DNA of 64,000 nucleotides from Pseudobdellovibrionaceae bacterium (GTDB lineage Bacteria > Bdellovibrionota > Bdellovibrionia > Bdellovibrionales > UBA1609), in the NCBI GenBank assembly GCA_020635075.1, contig JACKAM010000001.1, positions 744,001 through 808,000 on the forward strand, given 5' to 3'. Position numbers and translations under genes: made by a program. Below, piece by piece: positions 8,890 through 18,682 of this stretch; the stretch's first letter is position 1, and every line of letters begins with the position of its first letter. The notes beneath the pieces were generated by a model that saw only the letters and a program-made list of their open reading frames with translations, had not been told where the DNA came from and did not search any database.

Positions 8890-10293
8890 TTACATTTGTC
8901 GGGCGCGACCATCGACAGCCAAAGCTGCTTCACGCATCACCTCAGCCAAAGTGGGGTGGGCGTGAAAGCTGCGGGCAATGTCCTCACTTGAAGCACTAAA
9001 CTCCATGGCGACCACGGCTTCCGCAATCATGTCGCTGGCCCGGGGGCCCAAGATGTGAACACCCAAAACTTTGTCCGTTTTGGTGTCGGCGAGAATCTTT
9101 ACCATGCCGTCAGTGGACGCCAGGGCCTTGGCTCGGCCATTGGCGGAAAAGGGGAAACTTCCCACCTTGTACTCCACACCAGCATCCGTCAGTTCATCTT
9201 CAGTTTTACCCACGCTGGCAAATTCAGGCCAGGTGTAAATCACTCCGGGGACGGTGTCGTAGTTCACATGTCCTGGTTTGCCGGCGACGATCTCGGCGAC
9301 GGCGACACCTTCTTCTTCCGCCTTGTGGGCAAGCATGGGGCCGCGGATCAGATCACCAATGGCGTAAACTGAAGGAACACTGGTTTGGAAGTGCTGATTT
9401 ACTTCCACTCGCCCTTGAGGGTCCCGGTTGACTCCCGCCTCGGCTAAGCCCAGGCCATCGGCAAAGGGGCGTCGTCCAGTGGCCACCAACACCTTATCCG
9501 CAACAAGGTCATGGGCGCTGCCATCTTTAAGAGACTCATAGTGAACGGTCGCTCCCTCTGGCGTCACGTCGGCACCAATGACTTTGGCCTCCATAATAAA
9601 GTTCATGCCTTGTTTGGCGAGGATTTGCTGAAGGCGTTTGCTCATCTTTGAGTCCATGCCCCCGCAGATTTTGCTGGTGAACTCAATGATTGTCACCTCC
9701 GCCCCGAGCCTCTTCCATACAGACCCCAGTTCAAGTCCGATCACACCGCCTCCGACCACGACCAGGTGCTTGGGCACCAGTCCAAAGCGCAAGGCATCAG
9801 TGGAAGAGACAATGCGCTCTCCATCAAAGGGCATAAAGGGAAGTTCGTTGGGAACACTGCCAGTGGCGAGCATGACATTCTTGGCTTTGACGGGCACAGT
9901 GGATTTACCATCAATCACTTCCACGGTGTTGCCATCAACGAGGCGTCCTTTGCCCTGAAAATGAATGATCTTGTTCTTTTTAAATAAGTAGGCAATACCG
10001 CCGGTGAGATCGCTGACGATTTTGTCTTTTCTTTGCATCATGGTGGGGAGATCAAGCACCACCGATCCCACCTTGACTCCGTGCTCGCCCAGTTCCGCCC
10101 TTGCTGCGTGAAAGTGTTCACTGGAATCAAGAAGGGCTTTGGAGGGGATGCAGCCTACGTTGAGGCAGGTGCCTCCAAGCGTCGGCGCCATTTCCACGAC
10201 CGCTGTCTTAAGTCCAAGTTGTGCCGCGCGAATAGCGCCCGTGTAGCCGCCAGGACCCGCTCCAATAATGACTAAATCAAAAGTATCAGCCAT
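8890..10293 (-). CDS. lpd: Dihydrolipoyl dehydrogenase (E3)
   Basis: Reoxidises dihydrolipoamide of the 2-oxoglutarate (and possibly other 2-oxoacid) dehydrogenase complex with NAD+. The N-terminal FAD Rossmann motif GAGPGGYTGAIRAAQLG is followed by the redox disulfide motif GGTCLNVGCIPSK and, mid-protein, the NAD-binding GGGVIGLELGSVWKRLG. The C-terminal dimer domain has the catalytic HAHPTLAEV. At 467 aa it has the normal length. It is the last gene of the operon sucA-sucB-lpd, 44 bp after sucB. With only one E3 gene in the operon it presumably serves ODH here. Confidence 0.96.
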   Translation of the reverse strand: MADTFDLVIIGAGPGGYTGAIRAAQLGLKTAVVEMAPTLGGTCLNVGCIPSKALLDSSEHFHAARAELGEHGVKVGSVVLDLPTMMQRKDKIVSDLTGGIAYLFKKNKIIHFQGKGRLVDGNTVEVIDGKSTVPVKAKNVMLATGSVPNELPFMPFDGERIVSSTDALRFGLVPKHLVVVGGGVIGLELGSVWKRLGAEVTIIEFTSKICGGMDSKMSKRLQQILAKQGMNFIMEAKVIGADVTPEGATVHYESLKDGSAHDLVADKVLVATGRRPFADGLGLAEAGVNRDPQGRVEVNQHFQTSVPSVYAIGDLIRGPMLAHKAEEEGVAVAEIVAGKPGHVNYDTVPGVIYTWPEFASVGKTEDELTDAGVEYKVGSFPFSANGRAKALASTDGMVKILADTKTDKVLGVHILGPRASDMIAEAVVAMEFSASSEDIARSFHAHPTLAEVMREAALAVDGRARQM

Positions 10294-10337
10294 GGATGTT
10301 TTCCCTCAGTTGAAAAAAACCGTCGCCAGTTACATTA

Positions 10338-11708
10338 TCAAATTTCAAGCAACAATCGAGAAGGGTCTTCCAAGCCCTCTTTGATTTTTACCAAAAAACT
10401 CACGCTTTCCCGGCCGTCGACGATGCGATGGTCATAGGATAAAGCCACATACATCATGGGTCGAATCACCACTTGCCCCTCGACGGCGATGGGTCTTTCC
10501 TCAATCTTGTGCAAGCCCAGAATCCCACTTTGTGGGGGATTCAGAATGGGCGTAGACATGAGAGAACCGAACACGCCGCCATTGGAAATGGTAAAAGTTC
10601 CTTCCGCTAAGTCATCCAAGGTGATTTTGCCATCCCGAGCCTTTATGGCGTAATGGCGAATGGCCAACTCAATTTCGGCTACCGATAGCTGATCCGCATC
10701 GCGAATCACCGGAACCAAAAGTCCCTTCTCGGTACTCACGGCAATCCCCATGTTGATGTAATCTTTAAAGAGAATATCCGTGCCATCAATTTCCGCGTTC
10801 ACTTGAGGGAATGCCTTCAGGGCTTCAACGGCGGCCTTTACAAAAAAGCCCATAAAGCCCAGGCTGACGCCGTATTTTTCTTTAAATGAATCCTTGTAGC
10901 GGGCCCGGAGATCCATCACCGCCGACATGTCGATTTCATTAAATGTTGTCAGGATGGCAGCCGTCTGTTGGGCTTCCACCAAGCGACGGGCAATGGTTTG
11001 TCTCAGCTTACTCATGGCGATCCGGCGCACATCGCCGCCGCCTCCGCTGCGCGGTTGAGGGAGGGGAGGGACGGGAGTGGGGTTCGATGGAGGAGGCGCT
11101 GTTGGCTTGCTTGGCTGAGGTTCAGCCGAGGCTGTGGCTGGAGCTGAAGGCGTTTGGGAGGTCGTGGTTGAACCTCGATTGAGAGCCAGAGTGACGTCCT
11201 CTTTGGTGAGGCGCCCATCTTTCCCTGATCCCTGACCGAGTTGATTGGGGTCGAGTTGGTGTTCAGCAACCATGCGCCGCACTCCCGGGCTCAATGGTGT
11301 GTCAGCAGGGGCCGCGTGAGCACTCTTGCCGTTACCGCCAGAACTTGGGGCACCTGTAGGAGGCGGCGGGAATTCCACCCCGGCATGGCGAGCCTCTTGT
11401 CCAAGCCCAGGAGGAGGCGGTGGGGGTTCGGCCGGAGGTGCAGGAGGAGGACCGTCCACGGCAGTGGCGGCACCTGCGGTGTCGATCAGGCCGACGGTGG
11501 CGCCGACTTGCACAGTTTCTCCTTCCTTAACGGTAATTTCTAAGACCCCATCCTTTTCAGCGACGACTTCCACGCTGGCTTTGTCTGTCTCCAACACCAA
11601 AAGGACGTCGTCCCTTTTGACGGCTTCGCCGCTTTTCTTCATCCATTCTGCAATAGTGGCTTCGGTGATGGACTCGCCTACGGCGGGAACTTTAATTTCG
11701 ACTTTCAC
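10338..11708 (-). CDS. sucB: Dihydrolipoyllysine succinyltransferase (E2 of 2-oxoglutarate dehydrogenase)
   Basis: Transfers the succinyl group from lipoamide to CoA. Domain order: a single lipoyl domain at residues 1-80 with lipoyl-Lys43 in VLETDKASVEV; an unusually long proline-rich linker at about 85-130; a peripheral subunit-binding domain near 135-175 (LSPGVRRMVAEHQ, GKDGRLTKEDV); a second Pro/Ala/Ser linker; then the catalytic domain ending in LSYDHRIVDGRE with His427 and Asp431. The position between sucA and lpd assigns it to the oxoglutarate complex rather than pyruvate dehydrogenase. 456 aa, slightly longer than E. coli SucB because of the linkers. Confidence 0.95.
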   Translation of the reverse strand: MKVEIKVPAVGESITEATIAEWMKKSGEAVKRDDVLLVLETDKASVEVVAEKDGVLEITVKEGETVQVGATVGLIDTAGAATAVDGPPPAPPAEPPPPPPGLGQEARHAGVEFPPPPTGAPSSGGNGKSAHAAPADTPLSPGVRRMVAEHQLDPNQLGQGSGKDGRLTKEDVTLALNRGSTTTSQTPSAPATASAEPQPSKPTAPPPSNPTPVPPLPQPRSGGGGDVRRIAMSKLRQTIARRLVEAQQTAAILTTFNEIDMSAVMDLRARYKDSFKEKYGVSLGFMGFFVKAAVEALKAFPQVNAEIDGTDILFKDYINMGIAVSTEKGLLVPVIRDADQLSVAEIELAIRHYAIKARDGKITLDDLAEGTFTISNGGVFGSLMSTPILNPPQSGILGLHKIEERPIAVEGQVVIRPMMYVALSYDHRIVDGRESVSFLVKIKEGLEDPSRLLLEI

Positions 11709-11753
11709 AGGTGCTTCTCCCTTGATCTCTCACAGTTCAACTCAAAATCCAAA

Positions 11754-14492
11754 CTAACTAAAGCATTTTTGTATGATTTCGCTCTGCTCTTTTTGGTGAG
11801 CCTTTGGTGATCCGGTTGCTGGGCTGGCCCTTTCGGTCCGTCCTACGTACTCGAGTGCGATCTTACTTAGGCCTAGTTGGTCGAGCAGCTCACGCAGGCG
11901 AGGTGAAGTGGTGTGCCAGGCGCCCATGTTCTTCGGCTCTTCCTGGGCCCATATGACTCGCTTCAAATTGATGTATCCATTCAAATAGGGGACCAGCTGG
12001 ATGGCCGGGAAAGGATAGAGCTGTTCCAGGCGGATAATGGCCGTATTCTTTCCTAATGCAGGGTTCTCTTCGCGGGCCTTTTCAAGGTCATAGTAGAGCT
12101 TGCCTGAACACAGAATCACTTTTTCAACGTCGGTCAGATTGGTCACCGAACCGTCATCCAGAACCTCCTGGAAGTGTCCTTGTTCCAGATCTTCCATGCG
12201 GGAAATCACTTTAGGGTGGCGTAAGAGTGACTTTGGTGACATCACGACAAGTGGTTTGCGGAAGTCACGCTTCATCTGGCGACGCAAAACATGAAAGAAG
12301 TTGGCTGGAGTGGTGATGTTACACACCTGCATGTTGGTTTGAGCGCAAAGAGTCAGGAATCGCTCTAGTCGTGCGCTGGAATGCTCAGGTCCCTGGCCCT
12401 CATAGCCGTGAGGCAAAAGTAAGGTAAGTCCACAACTGCGCAGCCACTTCTCCTCACCACTTGCAAGAAACTGGTCGATAATAATCTGTGCGCCATTGGC
12501 AAAATCCCCAAACTGGGCTTCCCATACCGTTAGATAAGTGGGATCACCCACTGAGTTTCCGTATTCAAATCCCAGGACCGCCATTTCCGATAGAGGTGAG
12601 TTATAAATGCAAAACTCCCCTTCGTCAGGGCTCAAGGTGCTCAAGGGGTTATACTCTTGTCCCGATTGCTCATCAAAATAGACGGCCTGACGGTGAGTGA
12701 ATGTTCCCCGTTTGCAGTCCTGACCGGAAACGCGCACGGGAATTCCTTCTAAACACAGAGAGCCATAGGCCAGAAGTTCGCACATGGCCCAGTCGAGTTG
12801 ATTTTCTGTGACCATTTTTTTGCGTCCATCGACCAAACGTTTGATTTTGGAAAATAGATGGAAGGGAACGGTTGGTTCGCCTGTCAGCACCTGGGCGACA
12901 CGCTCCAGGTCTGCGCGCTTAGCACCGGTGGGAGTGGCTGTCTCAAAGTCCTCAGCCTTTCCCCGGCGGAGGCCTTTCCACAAATTACCGAAAGCCAGAG
13001 GTTTGGCTGTCGGTGGGTTGGCCCGGACTTCGTCGAGGATGATCTGCAAATTGTCCAACTTCTCCTGGTAGAAGCCATCGGCGAATTCGCTGCTGACCGC
13101 TCCGCTCTGAGTGACCTTTTCCCTGTAGAGCGTGCAGGGAGTGGGGTGGCGTTTGATCTTCTGGTACATCACTGGTTGGGTGAAGCTTGGTTCATCCCCT
13201 TCGTTGTGACCAAAGCGCCGGTAGCAGACCAGATCAATGACCACGTCCTGTTTGAACTCCTGGCGAAAGCGAATGGCCATATCCATGGCGCGCACGCAGG
13301 CCTCCACGTCATCGCCATTGACCAAAATCACCGGTGCTTTGACCGTTTTGGAAATATCCGACGAATAACGAGTGGAGCGGGAGTGGATCGGATCGGTGGT
13401 AAATCCCACCTGGTTGTTGAGGATCACATGAATGGTGCCACCCACTTTATAGCCATCCAGCTGAGATAACTGAAATGTCTCACCAACAACACCCTGGCCG
13501 GCAAATGCCGCATCACCATGAACCAATACGGGGACCACTTTTTTTCTTTCGAGTGTGTCTTTACGCCTTCTTTGCTTGGCGCGGGCCATTCCACAAACGA
13601 CCGGGTCCACGGCTTCTAGGTGGCTGGGGTTAAAAGCGAGTGAGATATGGCAAGGGCCATGGGGGGTCTCTTTGTCAGCCGAATAACCTAGGTGGTACTT
13701 AACATCTCCATCATAGGTGAGATCTTCGTAAGCAGTCCCCTCAAATTCTGAAAAGATGACTTCGATGGCTTTGTCCATGAAGTTGGCAAGGACATTGATG
13801 CGTCCCCGGTGAGCCATGCCGATGACGATTTCCTCCACCTCAAGTGCCGTCCCTTTGGTAACCAAAGCCTCAAGCATGGGAATGAGGGCATCGCCCCCTT
13901 CGATGGAAAAACGCTTGGTGCCCACGTACCTAGTGTGAATGAACTTTTCCAGAGTTTCTGTGCGCGCGAGTTGGCAATAGATAGCCTTCTTCTCTTCAGC
14001 CGAATAGATCGGCAGGGGTATTTCTTCAAACTCCCTGCGGAACCACTGGCGCACCAGAGGGGGGCACTCAGCAAGCTGGGCCGAGATGGTGCCGCAGTAA
14101 ACATCTTCCATGCGGTCTAATATCTGCCGCAAGGTCCGTCCCGTATGACCAAAGGCTGCGCCCACATGAAAGCTCTGATCCAAATCGGCCTCGGCAAGAC
14201 CAAAGCGCCTCAAATCAAAAGGGTCTAGGTAGGGTTCTTGGAGTCCCAAAGGGTCCAGTGTGGCCTTCAGGTGGCCATAGTCGCGATAGATTTGAATTAA
14301 ATTGTAAACGCCCAGCTCTTTTTCCGGAAAACTGACTTCGACTCCTGAGCCATTTAATTTCTGCGCAAACTCAACACCTTCAAAAAACTGCTGCCACTTA
14401 GGATCCACTTGTTCTGGTGCTGTTTGGTAGAGGTGAAAGAGGTTTTCGATGTACTCCATGTTGGTGCGAGCCATGTAGCTGAACTTTTCCAA
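11754..14492 (-). CDS. sucA: 2-oxoglutarate dehydrogenase E1 component
   Basis: Thiamine-diphosphate enzyme that decarboxylates 2-oxoglutarate and loads the E2 lipoyl group. 912 aa, close to E. coli SucA (933). The N-terminal E2-binding helix is present (MEYIENLFHLYQTAPEQVD). The ThDP core shows GMAHRGRINVLANFM, HGDAAFAGQGVVGETFQLS and NNQVGFTT; the transketolase-like C-terminal half shows LLPHGYEGQGPEHSSARLER. The start is taken as TTG at 14492 because AAGGGA lies about 10 nt upstream; an alternative ATG at 14474 lacks a clear site. First gene of sucA-sucB-lpd. A candidate extended -10 element lies about 70 nt upstream. Confidence 0.95.
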   Translation of the reverse strand: MEKFSYMARTNMEYIENLFHLYQTAPEQVDPKWQQFFEGVEFAQKLNGSGVEVSFPEKELGVYNLIQIYRDYGHLKATLDPLGLQEPYLDPFDLRRFGLAEADLDQSFHVGAAFGHTGRTLRQILDRMEDVYCGTISAQLAECPPLVRQWFRREFEEIPLPIYSAEEKKAIYCQLARTETLEKFIHTRYVGTKRFSIEGGDALIPMLEALVTKGTALEVEEIVIGMAHRGRINVLANFMDKAIEVIFSEFEGTAYEDLTYDGDVKYHLGYSADKETPHGPCHISLAFNPSHLEAVDPVVCGMARAKQRRRKDTLERKKVVPVLVHGDAAFAGQGVVGETFQLSQLDGYKVGGTIHVILNNQVGFTTDPIHSRSTRYSSDISKTVKAPVILVNGDDVEACVRAMDMAIRFRQEFKQDVVIDLVCYRRFGHNEGDEPSFTQPVMYQKIKRHPTPCTLYREKVTQSGAVSSEFADGFYQEKLDNLQIILDEVRANPPTAKPLAFGNLWKGLRRGKAEDFETATPTGAKRADLERVAQVLTGEPTVPFHLFSKIKRLVDGRKKMVTENQLDWAMCELLAYGSLCLEGIPVRVSGQDCKRGTFTHRQAVYFDEQSGQEYNPLSTLSPDEGEFCIYNSPLSEMAVLGFEYGNSVGDPTYLTVWEAQFGDFANGAQIIIDQFLASGEEKWLRSCGLTLLLPHGYEGQGPEHSSARLERFLTLCAQTNMQVCNITTPANFFHVLRRQMKRDFRKPLVVMSPKSLLRHPKVISRMEDLEQGHFQEVLDDGSVTNLTDVEKVILCSGKLYYDLEKAREENPALGKNTAIIRLEQLYPFPAIQLVPYLNGYINLKRVIWAQEEPKNMGAWHTTSPRLRELLDQLGLSKIALEYVGRTERASPATGSPKAHQKEQSEIIQKCFS

Positions 14493-14853
14493 AGCCGAAC
14501 AATCCCTTCTCGTCGATAACCTTTGAAAGGTGGGGTTCTACTCATTCCCATAAGGGAGTTCCCTTTATATCAGGTCCTCATAAATCGGGGCAGTCCCGAT
14601 CGAAAAAAAGTGCGCAATCTCTGAGACTTAATGCTCGTTTTCCGGAAATTTGCAGACGACCCTCATCAGGGCTTAAGAAAAAAAATTTTCAAGCCCAACT
14701 TATTTACATGAAACAGTTACATGTCGCATGGCGTCCAGTGACAATTTTTGGTATGAGCGGCCTTCGTATGGGTAACCAAAAAACCAAGAATCTCTCCCTC
14801 GAGTCTTTCTATGGTCGAAAGAAAATGAGGAAAAACCAATGGAGGAGTCCAAA
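14493..14853. other. Divergent promoter region, sucA / transglutaminase-like gene
   Basis: 361 bp between divergent genes. It holds the candidate sucA promoter at 14564-14572 and an imperfect hairpin at 14669-14696 (GGGCTT/AAGCCC outer stem, GAAAA/TTTTC inner stem, 2-nt bulge). A direct and inverted pair of TTACATG/ACATGT elements sits at 14704-14723. No gene is seen. Confidence 0.5.
14564..14572 (-). promoter_or_regulatory. Candidate extended -10 promoter of sucA
   Basis: On the minus strand the sequence reads TGATATAAA, matching an extended -10 element (TGnTATAAT) in all but the last base. No good -35 is present at the usual distance, which is tolerated for extended -10 promoters. It would give a leader of about 65 nt for sucA. 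Confidence 0.4.
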
Positions 14854-16713
14854 ATGAAATCCAGACAATCCCGTAGCCTGTCACTGATCCTGACAGCCGC
14901 GATGAGTGTTGGTGGTTTTGCCAATGTGGCTCAGGCAGCCGACAAACAACCCGCCAACAATGTCCCTGCGTCTCAGCAGTTTGTGGACAGCGTGGCTGAT
15001 TTACTTCAAGAGTTCAGCCAAGACCCTAAGACTTTTATGCAAAAGAATTTCCTGAAACAAGACGGCAAGACGGGTGAACAGCAGTCTGAGAAGTTCACTC
15101 AGCAGTATGTTCAGGGCTCCGCTCCAAACCAGTTTGTTGATGGAAAAGATGAGTGGCGTCTGAAAGTTTTCTGTGGCGACGACAAAGAGTGTATTGAGAA
15201 CCTGCAAAAAGGGCAGCCTTTGACGGGTCGTGCTCAGTTTGAGCCAGACGATGATCCCGCGAGCCTAGTTGATGACCCTTCATCTATGTTGAAATCCCTT
15301 GATGCCATCGAAAAAGCTGGCCTCATGAGTTCTGAGCTGGATGAGACTCCCTGGTCAGATGATTATTGGGGAATTTATCGCGGTGTTTTAGGTGCGCGCT
15401 ATGCCTCCAACGACTATCCTGACGGCAGCGATTGGCGGACTTATTTCCGTGAAGTTACGGGTAATTTGACTCTCACCTCTCTTTGGTCCAATTTCTCTTC
15501 TAACAGTCTGGACCGCTTCTCCCAGTCCCTTTCTCCCTCTGAAAAATATGACATCCTGGTCGGCAAAAAGTCCGAAATGGAAGATACAGAAGGCTTTTGG
15601 AAAGAGACCCTTAAGTATCAATTGCGTCGGGCGGGAGCTCGCAATCTGAAGTGGGAAGGCAATAAGGTTCCTCACGGGATCTTGACTCCTGGTAACTGGC
15701 TGGATGGTCAGTATTACCAGCGTATGAATGACAAGGTTGAGACTTGGATGGGAATTTGTCATGGTTGGGCACCTGCGGCTTACGTTATGAAGCGTCCGAC
15801 CTCGGCCGTTACCATGACTGGTGCCGATGGCAAGACTCAGGTGAAGTTCTATCCTGCTGATATCAAGGCTCTATCTTCTTATCTTTTTGCTCAGCAGAGC
15901 ACTCCATCCCGTTTTATCGGTGGTCGTTGTAACACCAAGGAGCCCAAGACCGATTCAGAAACTGGTCGTATCATTGACCAGAAGTGTTTCGACACTAACC
16001 CTGGTGCATGGCACTTGTCTGTTGTGAATCAAATCGGTAAAGCCAAGAACAGCTTTGTCATGGATGCCACATATGACTATGAAGTGTGGAATCAGCCCGT
16101 TCACAGCTACCGTTATATCTACTTTGATCCAATCTCTGGCCGTCAGTCGACTGCTACTGAGTGGAAGAAGGTTTCTCGTCAGATTTTCGAAGGCTCTGTA
16201 CAAAGTGGTCTTCGCTGGGCCTCGGGCGACAAGAAGTTTAATAAGGACAACGATAAATTCTGGAACTGGCGCTTCAAAAAGGCTGGTAATGAAATCGACT
16301 GGAACTACTACCAGCGCAACATGGACAAGCTTCCTTACTACGTTGTTGGTGTGGCCATGGAAGTTGAATATGTAGTTGAGACTTACCCCCGGGCGCGTGA
16401 GTATGACAATCCAGATCTAGATGCGACCAGGAAAGTCACTTACCTCTATGATGTTGAGCTCAATGAGGCTGGTGAGATTGTTGGTGGTGAGTGGTACAAT
16501 AACAACCACCCCGATTTCTTGTGGCACGTGCCTAAGTCAGTATCCGACAACAAGCGCTACTACACTGATTTTGATCGCAGCGCAGTAGGCAGCTGGAACG
16601 GATCAGGCGCCATGCCTTCGTCTTGGCGTTCAGCTGCAAAAGATGCAGCCAAGAACCAGAAGCCTTTGGCTAAGATAATTGACGTGTTGATTGAGAAGGC
16701 GAATAAAAACTAA
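14854..16713 (+). CDS. Secreted transglutaminase-elicitor family protein with Pep-13-like motif
   Basis: 619 aa; the ATG at 14854 follows GGAGG by 9 nt. A signal peptide ends at about residue 33 (NVAQA-ADKQ). The predicted papain-like transglutaminase core has Cys302 in WMGICHGWAPAA, His387 in PGAWHLSVVN and Asp404 in FVMDATYD, in the order and spacing expected of a Cys-His-Asp triad. Residues 411-423 read VWNQPVHSYRYIY, whose first six residues equal the core of Pep-13, the immune epitope of the Phytophthora GP42 transglutaminase. A further family signature, GGEWYNNNHPDFLW, lies near residue 550. Such enzymes form glutamine-lysine cross-links or deamidate glutamine. It is 26 bp upstream of a C11 peptidase, so both are probably exported together. 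Confidence 0.82.
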   Translation: MKSRQSRSLSLILTAAMSVGGFANVAQAADKQPANNVPASQQFVDSVADLLQEFSQDPKTFMQKNFLKQDGKTGEQQSEKFTQQYVQGSAPNQFVDGKDEWRLKVFCGDDKECIENLQKGQPLTGRAQFEPDDDPASLVDDPSSMLKSLDAIEKAGLMSSELDETPWSDDYWGIYRGVLGARYASNDYPDGSDWRTYFREVTGNLTLTSLWSNFSSNSLDRFSQSLSPSEKYDILVGKKSEMEDTEGFWKETLKYQLRRAGARNLKWEGNKVPHGILTPGNWLDGQYYQRMNDKVETWMGICHGWAPAAYVMKRPTSAVTMTGADGKTQVKFYPADIKALSSYLFAQQSTPSRFIGGRCNTKEPKTDSETGRIIDQKCFDTNPGAWHLSVVNQIGKAKNSFVMDATYDYEVWNQPVHSYRYIYFDPISGRQSTATEWKKVSRQIFEGSVQSGLRWASGDKKFNKDNDKFWNWRFKKAGNEIDWNYYQRNMDKLPYYVVGVAMEVEYVVETYPRAREYDNPDLDATRKVTYLYDVELNEAGEIVGGEWYNNNHPDFLWHVPKSVSDNKRYYTDFDRSAVGSWNGSGAMPSSWRSAAKDAAKNQKPLAKIIDVLIEKANKN

Positions 16714-16739
16714 TTCTCAATCGTTTTGAGGAGCGAGAG

Positions 16740-18617
16740 ATGACGAGCAGACCATTAAAGATATTCTTACTTCTTTTTGGTCTTGGTCTCTCGCTTCCCG
16801 TCTCAGCAGGCCTTCCGCAGCAATCTTGCCGGGAGGCCTGGTCTCGTCTAATCCCTAAAAACCAGCACAAATATAATTATCTTCTCGATGAGCAGGCGCC
16901 TGGAGAGGAAGATGCCAGTTACAATGGTGCTCAATACCCTTTTCCCGCGGATGAGAAGCGGACAGAAAAGGGCAATGAGGGCTATTCCAGTTGGCTCAAA
17001 AGAACGAACCGGCAGAACTGTTACAAGGATTGGACAGTGCTTGTTTATATGGCCGCGGACAACGATCTGTCTCCCTATGCACTGGCCGATCTCTATGAGA
17101 TGGAGGCCGATTTTGTCAGTGGCAATTACGCGGCTTCGACTCTAAAGACGGATTTGATCGTTGAGGTGGATACGGCGGACAAAGAGGGGGCCAGGCGCTT
17201 TCATATGTTTCAGGCCCCGCGGGAATATCGCACCGATATTGGTATGCCCGTCATTCGTTCCTGGCAGGCAAAAGAGGTGCGGTCGCCCCTGGTGGCCATT
17301 GTTCCCGAGGACCGTGCAGACCATACGGAAAGGCTGAGGGAATTCCTCAACTGGGCCGTTAGCCAATATCCTTCCAAGCACTACATGGTGATGATCTGGG
17401 GACATGGACAGGGATGGACGGCTGTTGAGCCCAAATTGCCAGCCCAGTCGCCCAATGATGATCTGTGGAATCCGTTTCTTAAAGGTTTGGAGTTGAAGCA
17501 GCCGGGAGGTCCGGTCGCAGAACCAAGACCAGGTGGACTTGTTCCGCTGGGGCCCATGGGCAGTCAAACTCCCGATCTTGAATTGGTGCGCGGTTTTCAA
17601 GGCAAGTACGGCGGCCTGGCCTTTGATGATTCCTCCGGAAGCTATTTGGACATTCCCAGCTTACGCCAAGTTCTTCAAGATGTGGTTGATGGCCCTTTAG
17701 AAGGCAAGCCATTCGATCTCTATGTGTCTGACGCCTGTCTGATGCAGCAACTGGAAGTGGCCTATGAAATGGAAGGAGTGGCCCGTTTTGTGGTGGGGTC
17801 GGCGCAAATTCAAAACTTCTTTGGTCTTCCTTATCGTCGCTTAATGTACGAGCTAAATCGAGGGAGCTTTGCTGGTTTTCGCAAGCAAATCTTCGGCAAA
17901 GTGCGGGAGCTGGTGGCCAAAGCCAAACTCAGTCCCATCTGTCAGCGCGATGGAATGGCGGGCGAGGCCTGTCAGCGCCTAATTGACTCGTTTGAGGTGG
18001 ATGAAGCCTTGCTTTTGGGCTACGCCATCCCTGAAATCGTTCGCGCCTCATTTAGCTCAGGTGGTTTTCAGTGGCGAATGGACCAAAAGGGCAAAGACAC
18101 CTTGACCATGGCCTCAGTCTCCACCGCTGAAATGCGCAACTATCTTTTACCTGAACTCCGTCATTTGGGACGGGACCTTTTAGCTTTGATTGACGAAGAG
18201 CCTGAGCGGGCCCTGGAAATCCAATATGTCATTGGTAAAACCCCGAGTTTTGCTGGGGGCATGAAAGATGTGGGGCTTTGGGCTCACCTGATGCAGAGAA
18301 TGATTAAGCAGGAAGAGATGCGCCACGGGTTTAACACCCCTCAGGCAAAGAGAGTTCTTAAGCGCTTGATTGAAGTGGATCAAGCACTTAACTACTCGGT
18401 GCTCAATAGGGCGATGGGGGAGTCCTATACTTTTAAGGACCGCTCCCGAGCATCTTTTGTGGGTACTTCGGTCTGGTTGCCAGCTTCGACAGAAGACTAT
18501 GATGCCCGGGTGACCGACTTTCAAAAGTCCCGGTTTTTCTCCTGGCCAATAAAGGGATCAGATGCCCAACACTGGCAGAATCTTTTGCGCAAGGTCTACC
18601 ACCCCTTTGATCCCTAA
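16740..18617 (+). CDS. Secreted clostripain-like (C11 family) cysteine peptidase
   Basis: 625 aa with a signal peptide (MTSRPLKIFLLLFGLGLSL, cleavage after VSA near residue 23). The C11 catalytic dyad is visible as His222 in MIWGHGQGW and Cys333 in VSDACLMQQ, with the domain opening WTVLVYMAADNDLSPYALADL at about residue 98 and the post-cysteine SAQIQNFFGLPYRRL. Members of the family cut after Arg or Lys and often self-activate. A GAGGAGCGAG ribosome site precedes the ATG. It follows the transglutaminase-like gene by 26 bp. The product is predicted periplasmic or extracellular; the substrate is unknown. Confidence 0.88.
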   Translation: MTSRPLKIFLLLFGLGLSLPVSAGLPQQSCREAWSRLIPKNQHKYNYLLDEQAPGEEDASYNGAQYPFPADEKRTEKGNEGYSSWLKRTNRQNCYKDWTVLVYMAADNDLSPYALADLYEMEADFVSGNYAASTLKTDLIVEVDTADKEGARRFHMFQAPREYRTDIGMPVIRSWQAKEVRSPLVAIVPEDRADHTERLREFLNWAVSQYPSKHYMVMIWGHGQGWTAVEPKLPAQSPNDDLWNPFLKGLELKQPGGPVAEPRPGGLVPLGPMGSQTPDLELVRGFQGKYGGLAFDDSSGSYLDIPSLRQVLQDVVDGPLEGKPFDLYVSDACLMQQLEVAYEMEGVARFVVGSAQIQNFFGLPYRRLMYELNRGSFAGFRKQIFGKVRELVAKAKLSPICQRDGMAGEACQRLIDSFEVDEALLLGYAIPEIVRASFSSGGFQWRMDQKGKDTLTMASVSTAEMRNYLLPELRHLGRDLLALIDEEPERALEIQYVIGKTPSFAGGMKDVGLWAHLMQRMIKQEEMRHGFNTPQAKRVLKRLIEVDQALNYSVLNRAMGESYTFKDRSRASFVGTSVWLPASTEDYDARVTDFQKSRFFSWPIKGSDAQHWQNLLRKVYHPFDP

Positions 18618-18682
18618 GACTTAGGTCGCAAGGCTGATGCTGTGGGGTGACCGCAGCCCTGGGGTTTCCTACAATCTATACT

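Noticed and set aside
12858..13469. 203-codon frame antisense to sucA
   Set aside because: Lies wholly inside a conserved gene on the opposite strand and has no recognisable motif or ribosome site.
14814..14826. 13-bp sequence GTCGAAAGAAAAT shared with 54545-54557 as a regulatory motif
   Set aside because: Many 13-bp matches are expected by chance in 64 kb, and distances to the starts differ widely (28 versus 141 nt).
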